A stretch of 11,147 nt of DNA from DATHBD01 sp035296325 (GTDB taxonomy: Bacteria; Actinomycetota; Actinomycetes; Mycobacteriales; Micromonosporaceae). Both the position numbers and the translations under genes were made by a program. Shown here piece by piece: positions 1-6,470 of this stretch. The stretch covers positions 1 to 11,147 of the forward strand of contig DATHBD010000040.1 of assembly GCA_035296325.1 (NCBI GenBank), read 5' to 3'. Position 1 is the first letter of the stretch; the number at the start of each line of letters is the position of its first letter. Under the pieces are notes generated by a model. It had not been told where the DNA came from. It made no database searches and saw only the letters and a program-made list of their open reading frames with translations.

Positions 1-1
1 G

Positions 2-283
2 GTGGTCGCGCTCAACCGGGCCGCCGCCGTGGCGTTCGCCGACGGTCCGGCCGCCGCCCTGCCGCTCCTCGACGAGCTGGCGACCGATCCCCGGCTCGCC
101 GACTACCCCTACCTTCCCGCCACCCGCGCCGACCTGCTGCGTCGCCTCGGCGACGCCGCCGGCGCGGCTCAGTCGTACCGGCGCGCGATGGAGCTCACGG
201 CGAACGCCGCGGAACGCGCCTTCCTGGAGCAGCGCCTGGCCGAGGTCAGCCGCGCCGCCAGCGCCGAGCCCGCGCCCGGCTGA
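2..283 (+). CDS. C-terminal part of an ECF42-like RNA polymerase sigma factor (5' truncated by window)
   Basis: The reading frame is open from the first complete codon (base 2) and ends at TGA 281-283. The 93 visible residues form an all-helical, TPR-like segment with the pattern ALNRAAAVA, then LLDELA, then YPYLPATRADLLRRLGD, AAQSYRRAMEL and AERAFLEQRLAEV. This resembles the C-terminal extension of ECF42-type sigma factors (SigJ-like, DUF6596 domain), which lies beyond the sigma2/sigma4 DNA-binding regions and is thought to be needed for activity. The sigma domains themselves are outside the window, so the assignment rests on this tail only. Genes of this group often sit next to DGPF/YCII-like genes, and none is visible here. 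A terminator hairpin overlaps the stop, so the gene appears transcriptionally separate from the pilus locus. A generic TPR protein is the main alternative. Confidence 0.7.
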   Translation: MVALNRAAAVAFADGPAAALPLLDELATDPRLADYPYLPATRADLLRRLGDAAGAAQSYRRAMELTANAAERAFLEQRLAEVSRAASAEPAPG

Positions 284-300
284 GGACGGCGGGCTCGGCG
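262..300 (+). terminator. Hairpin terminator at the end of the sigma factor gene
   Basis: There is a perfect 12-bp inverted repeat: CGCCGAGCCCGC at 262-273 and GCGGGCTCGGCG at 289-300, with a 15-nt loop that contains the TGA stop. No U-run follows, which is common for GC-rich actinobacterial terminators. Overlap of the left arm with the last codons is consistent with a terminator closely coupled to the stop. Function is inferred. Confidence 0.6.
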
Positions 301-631
301 GTCACCGCTCCGAGGCCTCGCCCGGGTGATCAGGCGGCGAGGAGCTTGGGTACTGGGGCACGCTGGCCATCCGCGCGGGCGAGCCTGGCCATGACATCCG
401 CCCGCAGCGGCGCACCTCCGGGCTGAGACGTCGGGTTCAGAGGAATACTGCACGGTTTCAATAACGCCGTCTCCCAGCAACCTCGGAGCTTGTGCGCCGG
501 TGCCCGCCGGTTGCCCGACCGGCGCGAACCGGTTGCGCCGTCCCACTTTTACTGAGGTCCGCACCGAAACCGACGACAGGCTGGCATACGCATCTCGCAC
601 CCGACCAGGTGCGTCGCCCCTAGGAGGACCT
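284..631. other. 348-base intergenic region upstream of the response regulator
   Basis: No gene is supported here. The frame of the response regulator stays open upstream to a GTG at 500, but this stretch has no ribosome binding site or domain match. Visible structure includes CCGCGCGGGC at 371-380 pairing with GCCCGCAGCGG at 400-410 (10 bp with one bulged A), an eight-base direct repeat CTGGCCAT at 363-370 and 385-392, and overlapping inverted repeats at 494-540. The promoter of the response regulator gene should lie here, but I cannot point to a convincing -35/-10 pair. GGAAT at 442-446 looks like an ECF-type -35 but lacks a matching -10 at proper spacing. Confidence 0.5.
494..540. repeat. 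Overlapping, mutually exclusive inverted repeats
   Basis: GCGCCGGT at 494-501 is complementary to ACCGGCGC at 518-525. CGGCGC at 520-525 can instead pair with GCGCCG at 535-540. The direct repeat CCGGTTGC occurs at 507-514 and 530-537. The arms share bases, so only one hairpin can form at a time. This could be an operator region or a switching leader, and there is no direct evidence for either. Confidence 0.35.
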
Positions 632-1267
632 ATGAGCATCCGGCTGGTTGCGATCGACGGACACGTACTGCTGCGCCTGGGCCTGGCCCGCGTCGCCTCG
701 ACAAGCGCCGACATCGACCTGGTCGGTGAGGCCGCCACCGCGGACGAGGCGGCCCACATCGTCGGCGAGACGGCCGCGCAGGTCGTCACGATCGACGCCA
801 CGCTCGGCGGCGACGGCATCGCCGTGGCGACCCGGTTGCGGCTGAGCTGGCCGGACCTGGGCGTCGTGGTGCTCAGCGTGGCCGATGACGACGCCCTGCT
901 GTACCGCTCGATGGATGCCGGCCTCTCCGCCTACCTGAGCAAGGCGGCACCCGCCAGCGCGGTGCTCACCGCCATCCGGCACGCGGCGGCGGCCCCGCAC
1001 TCGTTCACGGCGCCCGGGCTCTCCTCCGCGCTGGCCCGTCGCCGCGGCCAGTCGAGCCTGCTCAGCCAGCGCGAGCTGCAGGTGCTGGTGCTGATGCGGG
1101 ACGGGCGCAGCCTGCCGAACATCGCCCTGGAGCTGCGCGTATCGGAGGCCACAATCAAGACCTACGTCTCCCGGCTGTACAGCAAGCTGCGGGTGAACAA
1201 CCGCTCGCAGGCGCTGATGGCCGCGGTCAACCAGGGGCTGTTGGCCACCGCGGGCGTCGCCGCCTGA
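632..1267 (+). CDS. Orphan NarL/LuxR-family response regulator with atypical receiver
   Basis: This encodes 211 residues. ATG 632 is chosen because AGGAGG at 622-627 sits four bases upstream; the longer frame from 500 has no such support. Residues about 3-118 form a receiver domain: D9 in the acidic pocket, D55 as the likely phosphoacceptor, S82 and K104 as switch residues. Residues about 143-205 form a LuxR/GerE helix-turn-helix (LLSQRELQVLVLM, then LRVSEATIKTYVSRLYSKL). The usual second acidic pocket residue is replaced (IDGH instead of a DDH-type motif). The loop after D55 reads ATLGGDG, without the usual proline and one residue shorter than typical MPGxDG. No histidine kinase is visible. 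It is a DNA-binding transcription factor. Its place directly before pilB suggests, but does not show, control of pilus genes. A terminator separates it from pilB. Confidence 0.88.
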   Translation: MSIRLVAIDGHVLLRLGLARVASTSADIDLVGEAATADEAAHIVGETAAQVVTIDATLGGDGIAVATRLRLSWPDLGVVVLSVADDDALLYRSMDAGLSAYLSKAAPASAVLTAIRHAAAAPHSFTAPGLSSALARRRGQSSLLSQRELQVLVLMRDGRSLPNIALELRVSEATIKTYVSRLYSKLRVNNRSQALMAAVNQGLLATAGVAA

Positions 1268-1282
1268 TCGCCACCGCCCGGT

Positions 1283-1319
1283 TTCGCCGATCCTGAGGTC
1301 GTTCCTCCGGATCGGCGGA
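1283..1319 (+). terminator. Strong hairpin terminator after the response regulator
   Basis: CGCCGATCC (1285-1293) pairs with GGATCGGCG (1309-1317). The stem continues inward after one mismatch as GAGG (1295-1298) with CCTC (1304-1307) around a five-base loop, and outward by a wobble and a T-A pair. It begins 16 bases after the stop. No U-run follows. It probably separates the regulator transcript from pilB, so pilB needs its own promoter in 1320-1443. I see no clear promoter motif there. Confidence 0.65.
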
Positions 1320-1443
1320 CCGGCCTGCGGCCCAAGGGCGTCGATCCCACACGTAAGCGCAACGGTCCGATTAGTCTGATTTCAGCGGCACCGCGTACGG
1401 CGTTCCGGCACGCGACGCCTACCAGGCCGCGCAGGGGGTGGCG

Positions 1444-3108
1444 ATGTACGAAACCTTCCGTCCACTGCTCGATGCGCTGAAGCAGCGCGGCGCCAACCCC
1501 GCCGCGGTCGACGATGCCGCGGCCGAGGCGGAGCGCAGTGGACGTTCGCTGCGCGATGTCCTGATCAACGACATGGTCGTCACCGAGACCGAACTGACCG
1601 AGGCGTCCGCCGAAGCCTTCGGCCTCAACAGCGTGGACCTCGTGGGCTACCCGATCGAAGCTGCCGCGCTCGCCATGATCCCGCTCTCGGTGGTGCTTCG
1701 ACATCGCGTCCTCGGACTCGCCGTCACCGACCGCGAACTGGTCCTCGGGGTCACCGACCCGGGCGACATCGTGGCGCTCGACGACGTACGGGCGGCCACC
1801 GGCCTGATCATCCGCCCGGTCCTGGTGGCCCGCAGCGAGGCCCGCAAGATCATTGACCGGCTCCGCCGGGAGGACAACAACCTCGGTGACGTCGCCGCCA
1901 GCCTGCGCAGCGAGCAGGAGTCAGCGTCGGCAGCGCTGACCAGCACCGAGGATACGCCGATCATGAAGTATGTGAATAATATGATCGAGCAGGCCGTTCA
2001 GTCCCGGGCATCGGATTTGCACCTCGAGCCGACCGAGATGAACATGCGGGTGCGCTACCGCATCGACGGCGTGCTGCACGAGGTGGACAGCGTGCCCCGG
2101 TCCGTGCAGTCGGCCGTGATCTCGCGCATCAAAATCATGTCCAATGTAGACATCACGGAACGCCGCATTCCGCAGAACGGCCGGATCACGGTGCAGATCC
2201 GGGAGCGCTCGGTCGACCTGCGTACCGCCACCCTACCCACAGTGTGGGGCGAGAAGGTCGTGCTGCGGGTCCTCGACACCGGCGGCATCGACCTGGAGCT
2301 GACCAAGCTGGGATTCACCGCCGAGAACTACCGGCGGTACTCCGAGTCGTACAGCAAGCCGCACGGCATGGTACTGGTCACCGGCCCCACCGGGTCGGGA
2401 AAGTCCACCACGCTGTACGCGACACTGACCGCCATCAGCAAACCGACAGTCAACATCATCACCGTCGAGGACCCGGTGGAGTACCGGCTGCCCGGCGTGA
2501 ACCAGGTCCAGGTCAACCACAAGGCCGGGATGACCTTCGCCGCGGTGCTGCCGGCCATCCTGCGCTCCGACCCCGATGCGCTGCTGATCGGCGAGATCCG
2601 GGACCGCACCACCGCACAACTGGCGGTCGAGGCCGCGCTCACCGGCCACCTCGTGCTGTCCACGCTGCACACCAACGACGCCGCGAGTGCGATCACCCGA
2701 CTGACCGAGATGGGCATCGAACCGTTCCTCGTCGGCTCCTCGGTGGACTGCGTCCTGGCGCAGAGACTGGCCCGGCGCCTGTGCGACTGGTGCAAGCTGG
2801 AGTACGCCCCCACCGAGATCGAACTGGCGTCGGCGCGGTGGCCGGTAGAGCTGATTTCGCCGACGCGACTGTGGAAGCCGGTCGGCTGCCGCACGTGCTC
2901 CAACACCGGCTACCGCGGGCGGATCGCGCTGCACGAGGTCATGCCGGTTTCCGAGGAGATCGAGCGACTGTCCATCACCCGGGCATCCGCACAGGATCTC
3001 AACCGCGTGGCAAAAGCCGAGGGGATGGCCACGTTGCGCTCCGACGGCCTCGGTAAAGCCGCGGAAGGGCTCACGTCAGTGCAGGAAGTGCTGCGCGTCG
3101 CTGTGTAG
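1444..3108 (+). CDS. pilB: Type IV pilus extension ATPase PilB (GspE family)
   Basis: This 554-residue hexameric secretion ATPase powers pilus assembly at the cytoplasmic face, acting through PilC. ATG 1444 is preferred to GTG 1438 because the AGGGGG Shine-Dalgarno (1433-1438) overlaps that GTG. The N-terminal ~135 residues resemble a GspE-N/MshEN domain. The ATPase core follows: Walker A GPTGSGKST at 314-322 (K320), Asp box TVEDPVE at 340-346, Walker B LLIGEIRD at 380-387 with catalytic E384, and His box with H402 and H409. The zinc-binding tetracysteine typical of PilB/GspE and absent from PilT is present (C447, C450, C482, C485), ending in NTGYRGR. Length is normal for PilB (about 560-570). 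Conserved arginine, glycine and glutamine positions of the c-di-GMP-binding MshEN motif are mostly missing. It is the first gene of the pilus run, 255 bases before pilT. Confidence 0.96.
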   Translation: MYETFRPLLDALKQRGANPAAVDDAAAEAERSGRSLRDVLINDMVVTETELTEASAEAFGLNSVDLVGYPIEAAALAMIPLSVVLRHRVLGLAVTDRELVLGVTDPGDIVALDDVRAATGLIIRPVLVARSEARKIIDRLRREDNNLGDVAASLRSEQESASAALTSTEDTPIMKYVNNMIEQAVQSRASDLHLEPTEMNMRVRYRIDGVLHEVDSVPRSVQSAVISRIKIMSNVDITERRIPQNGRITVQIRERSVDLRTATLPTVWGEKVVLRVLDTGGIDLELTKLGFTAENYRRYSESYSKPHGMVLVTGPTGSGKSTTLYATLTAISKPTVNIITVEDPVEYRLPGVNQVQVNHKAGMTFAAVLPAILRSDPDALLIGEIRDRTTAQLAVEAALTGHLVLSTLHTNDAASAITRLTEMGIEPFLVGSSVDCVLAQRLARRLCDWCKLEYAPTEIELASARWPVELISPTRLWKPVGCRTCSNTGYRGRIALHEVMPVSEEIERLSITRASAQDLNRVAKAEGMATLRSDGLGKAAEGLTSVQEVLRVAV

Positions 3109-3150
3109 TCGATAGCCGACATCACGCATCAGGGCATCCGCCGAGCCTCG

Positions 3151-3200
3151 TTCACGTATGGTCATTACTTAGTGTGACGTAATGGCTACATAGAGAGTAT
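3151..3200 (+). promoter_or_regulatory. AT-rich patch with inverted repeat, candidate pilT promoter/operator
   Basis: By hand count this 50-base stretch is about 38% GC, in strong contrast to the surrounding GC-rich DNA. It contains a perfect 6-bp inverted repeat, CATTAC at 3163-3168 and GTAATG at 3179-3184, with a 10-base spacer. The repeat is followed by TACATA at 3187-3192, a possible -10-like element; a poor -35 (ATTACT, 3164-3169) lies 17 bases upstream, inside the repeat. Repeat plus promoter-like sequence suggests regulated transcription of pilT, pilC and the genes after them. Promoter activity is inferred. Confidence 0.4.
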
Positions 3201-3350
3201 GGAGATGGCGACTTCCGCGTCCCGAACTCCTCAGCCTCGGCGGTGTTCTGCCGACGGTGAGGGTGTTCCGGCCGCCCGACGAGCCTCTGCTGTCGCCTCG
3301 ACCACGACCATCACCACCCGACGGTGCCCGACTGTGCCGCCCCGACCCGC

Positions 3351-3356
3351 GAGGAG
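3351..3356 (+). promoter_or_regulatory. Ribosome binding site that decides the pilT start
   Basis: GAGGAG at 3351-3356 lies seven bases before GTG 3364, an ideal spacing. Codons upstream of 3364 in the same open frame (from ATG 3199) have many A/T third positions and an R/T/P-rich, low-complexity product, while codons after 3364 switch to strong C/G third positions. This supports GTG 3364 as the true start. Confidence 0.7.
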
Positions 3357-3363
3357 CTGCCAG

Positions 3364-4548
3364 GTGGAATCCACACCCGCCCTGGACCACTCCGCCGCGT
3401 CAACGGAACTGGACCACCTCAACGACCGTAGTGGCCTCCTCGCGCTGCGGGACGGCACCGAACACAGCGACATCAGCGACGAGCGGGCGTCCCTGGACAC
3501 CATGCTCACCGCCCTCGTTGCCGCCAAAGGCTCGGACCTGCACCTGACCGTCGGCGCCCCGCCCACCATCCGGCAGCACGGCGCCCTGCGCTCCCTCCCC
3601 GAGTACGACAAGCTGACACCGGCCGACACGCTGGCGCTGCTGCGCTCGGCGGCCAGCCCGGCGCAGTGGGAGCAGTTCGAGCGCACCCACGAGCTGGACT
3701 TCGCCTACAGCATCAAGGGCCTGTCCCGGTTCCGGGTCAACGTCTACGCGCAGCGCGGCTCCTGCGCGGCGGCCTTCCGCGCGATTCCGCATATCATCAA
3801 GCCGCTGGACGAACTGGGCGTGCCGACGTCGGTGGAGAAGTTCGCCCAGCTGCACCGCGGCCTGGTCCTGGTCACCGGGCCCACCGGATCCGGAAAAACC
3901 ACCACGCTCGCCTCGCTGCTGGACATGGCGAACCGGACCCGCGCGGCGCACATCGTCACGATCGAGGACCCGATCGAGTTCCTCCACGAGCACAAGCGCA
4001 GTCTGGTCAACCAGCGCGAGGTGGGCGCCGACACCGGTTCCTTCTCCGCCGCCCTCAAGCACGCGCTGCGCCAGGACCCCGACATCATCCTCGTCGGCGA
4101 GCTGCGCGACCTGGAGACCACCTCGACGGCACTCACGGCGGCCGAGACCGGTCACCTCGTGCTTGCCACGCTGCACACGCAGAGCGCCGCGCAGACCGTC
4201 GACCGGATCATCGACATCTTCCCGTCCAGTCAGCAGCACCAGATCCGGGCGCAGCTCGCCATGGCGCTGCAGGGCGTGGTGACCCAGGCACTTGCCCCCC
4301 GGGCCGACGGCTCCGGCCGGGCGATCGTCACCGAAATCATGGTCGGCAGCCCGGCGATCCGGAACCTCATCCGCGAAGGCAAGACCCATCAGATCCCGAC
4401 CTTCATGCAGGCAGGGGCGAGCCTCGGCATGCTCGCGTTCGACCAGCACCTCGCGGAACGCGTCCGCGAACAGATCGTCACGTTCGAGCAAGCGCTCGAG
4501 ATGTGCCATTCCTCCGAGGAGTTCACCCGCCTCGCGAAGCGAGCGTGA
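3364..4548 (+). CDS. pilT: Type IV pilus retraction ATPase PilT
   Basis: This is a hexameric ATPase that depolymerises the pilus, giving retraction. From GTG 3364 the product has 394 residues; the frame is open back to ATG 3199, so a longer protein of 449 residues is possible but unlikely. Residues 1-43 form a polar extension not found in typical PilT of about 345-370 residues. The core begins with LDTMLTALVAAKGSDLHLTVG. Walker A GPTGSGKTT is at 172-180 (K178), Asp box IEDPIEF at 200-206, Walker B GELRD at 245-249 with E246, and His box with H264 and H271. LVNQREVG and the PilT signature AIRNLIREGKTHQI (331-344) separate it from PilB, as does the lack of a tetracysteine motif. The stop overlaps a possible GTG start of pilC, so the two are probably translated together. 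PilU is an alternative name, but the intact AIRNLIRE box favours PilT. Confidence 0.95.
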   Translation: MESTPALDHSAASTELDHLNDRSGLLALRDGTEHSDISDERASLDTMLTALVAAKGSDLHLTVGAPPTIRQHGALRSLPEYDKLTPADTLALLRSAASPAQWEQFERTHELDFAYSIKGLSRFRVNVYAQRGSCAAAFRAIPHIIKPLDELGVPTSVEKFAQLHRGLVLVTGPTGSGKTTTLASLLDMANRTRAAHIVTIEDPIEFLHEHKRSLVNQREVGADTGSFSAALKHALRQDPDIILVGELRDLETTSTALTAAETGHLVLATLHTQSAAQTVDRIIDIFPSSQQHQIRAQLAMALQGVVTQALAPRADGSGRAIVTEIMVGSPAIRNLIREGKTHQIPTFMQAGASLGMLAFDQHLAERVREQIVTFEQALEMCHSSEEFTRLAKRA

Positions 4549-4553
4549 TCACG

Positions 4554-5789
4554 ATGCCAACCGCCATCAAGACATTCGACTACCGCAGTGTGGACAGCAA
4601 AGGCAAGCAGACCAAGGGCAAGGTCGACGCCCCGGACGAGTCCGCCGCCGTCCATGTCCTTCGGCAACAGGGCGTCATTCCCCTGTCCATCTCCGAATCC
4701 GGCACCGGCCTGAAACGCGACATCGCGATCCCCGGCTTCGGTGGCAAGACCAAGCTCAAGGATCTGGCAATCTTCGCCCGCCAGTTCGCCACGCTGAGTT
4801 CGTCCGGGATGTCGCTGCTGCGCTCGCTGTCAATCCTGGAGGAGCAGACCGCCAAGCCAAAGCTGAAGAAGGCAGTCGGCGAGGTCCGCAACGATGTGGA
4901 GGGCGGCATCGCCCTGTCCGTGGCGATGGCCAAGCACGACAACATCTTCCCCACCCTGATGATCGCCATGGTCCGCGCCGGCGAGGCGGGCGGCTTCCTG
5001 GACAACGCGCTGGAACGCATCGCCACCAACTTCGAGAAGGACGACGCGCTCCGAGGGAAAATCAAGAGCGCGCTGACCTACCCGACACTGGTCCTCGGGT
5101 TCAGCGGACTGATGATCATCGGGGTCCTGATCTTCATCGTGCCGGTGTTCGAGGGCATGTTCAAGCAATTCGGTGGCGCCCTCCCCCTACCGACGCAGAT
5201 TATCGTCACGGCGAGCCATAGTCTGCTCTGGTCCGGCCCGCTCTTCCTCGCCGTCACCATCGGGACCACCACGTTCGTCAAGCGGGAGCTGAAACGCAAT
5301 CCCGCCCGGCGCCTCCAGTACGACCGGCTGAAGCTCCGGATCCCGGTCTTCGGCCCGCTGCTGACGAAGATGGCGATCAGCCGCTTCTCCCGCAACCTGG
5401 GCACGCTGCTCGGGGTCGGTGTCCCCGTGATGCAGTCCCTTGACGTGGTCGGCGCGACCACCGGCAACGTGGTGATCACGCGAGCCATGCAGGACCTCCA
5501 GACGTCGGTGCGGGAAGGGCATCCGATGTCGGCGCCGCTGCGCAAGCACAAGATTTTCCCGCCGATGGTGACCCAGATGATCGAGGTCGGCGAAGAGAGC
5601 GGCCAAATCTCTCAGATGTTGGACAAGATCGCCGATTTCTACGACAGGGAGGTGGACACCGCCGCGGAGCAACTGACCGCGTCCATCGAACCGATCATGG
5701 TCGTCGTGATGGGCGTTGTCGTCGGCGGCATGGTGGTCTGCCTGTACCTGCCGATGTTCACGATCTACGAGAGCATCTCAGGCGGCTGA
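4554..5789 (+). CDS. pilC: Type IV pilus inner-membrane platform protein PilC (GspF family)
   Basis: This 411-residue polytopic membrane protein links the PilB/PilT ATPases to the growing pilus. It starts with a short cytoplasmic N-terminus (IKTFDYRSVDSKGKQTKG, the usual PilC opening). Two GspF domains follow, at about 70-195 and 273-396, each with the ARQF/SRFSRNLGTLL-type opening and the E-AGxL/E-SGQ motif (RAGEAGGFLD at 141-150; GEESGQISQML in the second). Three hydrophobic segments are visible: about 178-203, 224-242 and 378-404. Length matches the family (about 400). Start choice is uncertain. ATG 4554 is used here, but GTG 4545 in the same frame overlaps the pilT TGA as GTGA and would add three residues. 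Neither has a strong Shine-Dalgarno, which suggests translational coupling with pilT. Confidence 0.96.
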   Translation: MPTAIKTFDYRSVDSKGKQTKGKVDAPDESAAVHVLRQQGVIPLSISESGTGLKRDIAIPGFGGKTKLKDLAIFARQFATLSSSGMSLLRSLSILEEQTAKPKLKKAVGEVRNDVEGGIALSVAMAKHDNIFPTLMIAMVRAGEAGGFLDNALERIATNFEKDDALRGKIKSALTYPTLVLGFSGLMIIGVLIFIVPVFEGMFKQFGGALPLPTQIIVTASHSLLWSGPLFLAVTIGTTTFVKRELKRNPARRLQYDRLKLRIPVFGPLLTKMAISRFSRNLGTLLGVGVPVMQSLDVVGATTGNVVITRAMQDLQTSVREGHPMSAPLRKHKIFPPMVTQMIEVGEESGQISQMLDKIADFYDREVDTAAEQLTASIEPIMVVVMGVVVGGMVVCLYLPMFTIYESISGG

Positions 5790-5875
5790 CCAGCACGGCA
5801 CCACCAGGTAGTTCCGCGCGAAACACGATGGGCCTGACACATGTCCCGCCCGCAACCAGTCACAGGAGAATCACA

Positions 5876-6331
5876 ATGCGAAACACCCTCACCAAGATGC
5901 GTGACCAGCGCGCGAAAGACGATCGGGGCTTCACGCTGATCGAGCTGCTGGTGGTCGTCGTGATCATCGGTGTCCTGGTTGCGATCGCCATCCCGGTCTA
6001 CCTCAACTACACCAAGGGCGCCCAGAAGAAGTCCGCCCTATCCGACGTCCGCAACGCCGTCCTCACCGTCGAGCTGTGCTACAGCGAAAGCAACAGCACC
6101 TACCCGACGGCCGGCACTCAGGGTAGCGGCGTCGACATCAATAAGATGACGTTCACCGGATGCGCTAGCAAAGCGGTGATTTCTCCGGAGGTGGTGTTGA
6201 CCTACACCCCGACCGGCACACCGGTCGCCTCGTACACCCTTGTCGGCCGCCACAGCAACACTGACAAGAAGTACACCTATGTCAGCACCGCAGGCGGCTC
6301 GCCAGTCGAAAGCGCCTACGTAGCCCCGTAA
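5876..6331 (+). CDS. pilA: Type IV major pilin, first tandem copy
   Basis: This 151-residue prepilin starts at ATG 5876, with AGGAGA at 5864-5869 upstream; the frame extends to 5828 without support. The leader of 18 residues is positively charged (MRNTLTKMRDQRAKDDRG). PilD should cut after G18, giving mature F19 as +1 and E23 as the conserved +5 glutamate (FTLIE). A hydrophobic helix follows to about residue 41, then a 110-residue head with two cysteines (C68 and C96) that probably form a disulfide. The mature length of 133 is within the type IVa pilin range. It differs from the next gene at 18 of 151 positions, with residues 15-54 identical. It lies 86 bases after pilC, and a strong hairpin follows its stop. 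This is a structural subunit of the fibre. Which copy is dominant cannot be told from sequence. Confidence 0.95.
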   Translation: MRNTLTKMRDQRAKDDRGFTLIELLVVVVIIGVLVAIAIPVYLNYTKGAQKKSALSDVRNAVLTVELCYSESNSTYPTAGTQGSGVDINKMTFTGCASKAVISPEVVLTYTPTGTPVASYTLVGRHSNTDKKYTYVSTAGGSPVESAYVAP

Positions 6332-6337
6332 TCCGGC

Positions 6338-6379
6338 CGGCCACTGGGTGGTGGGGAACGCCTCGCCACCCAGCGGCCG
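6338..6379 (+). terminator. Very stable hairpin between the two pilin genes
   Basis: This is a 42-base stem-loop starting seven bases after the stop of the first pilin. Bases 6338-6356 pair with 6361-6379 around the tetraloop AACG. Of 19 positions, 16 are Watson-Crick, two are G-U wobbles (6352/6365 and 6354/6363) and one is an A-C mismatch (6343/6374). No U-run follows. It may be an intrinsic terminator, a partial terminator/attenuator, or a 3' stabiliser that allows more of the first pilin mRNA than downstream mRNA. Confidence 0.65.
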
Positions 6380-6470
6380 AACTGGCCGTCACCTCGTCGT
6401 CCGACTGATCGCTCGTCGTTGTGGCAGAGCCGGTGGCGGCAACCACACTTCACCATTCACAGGAGTGCAC

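Noticed and set aside
418..470. Possible TPP riboswitch suggested by GGCTGAGA
   Set aside because: The rest of the conserved core (such as GAACCTGA and the flanking P2/P4 sequences) is absent, and the downstream gene is not a thiamine gene.
500..631. 44-codon N-terminal extension of the response regulator
   Set aside because: It has no ribosome binding site, and receiver domains begin just after ATG 632, which has AGGAGG in place.
1354..1374. Possible WhiG/FliA-type promoter (TAAG with CCGATTA)
   Set aside because: The gap between the two elements is only about nine bases, far below the approximately 15 needed, and no alternative -35 is at proper spacing.
1320..1443. c-di-GMP riboswitch ahead of pilB, as known for some monoderm pilus loci
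   Set aside because: The characteristic conserved core segments were not found by eye here or in 284-631.
3400..4509. Minus-strand frame of 369 codons opposite pilT
   Set aside because: This is the complement of conserved pilT sequence with low-complexity composition, no start support and no domain.
3666..4553. 888-base upstream extension of the pilC frame within pilT
   Set aside because: It overlaps the conserved PilT core in another frame and gives an Arg/Pro/His-rich product. PilC homology begins only at about 4554.
6348..6470. N-terminal extension of the second pilin frame
   Set aside because: It would place a 59-residue leader before the cleavage site and include the hairpin. ATG 6471 has AGGAG and matches the first copy exactly in length.
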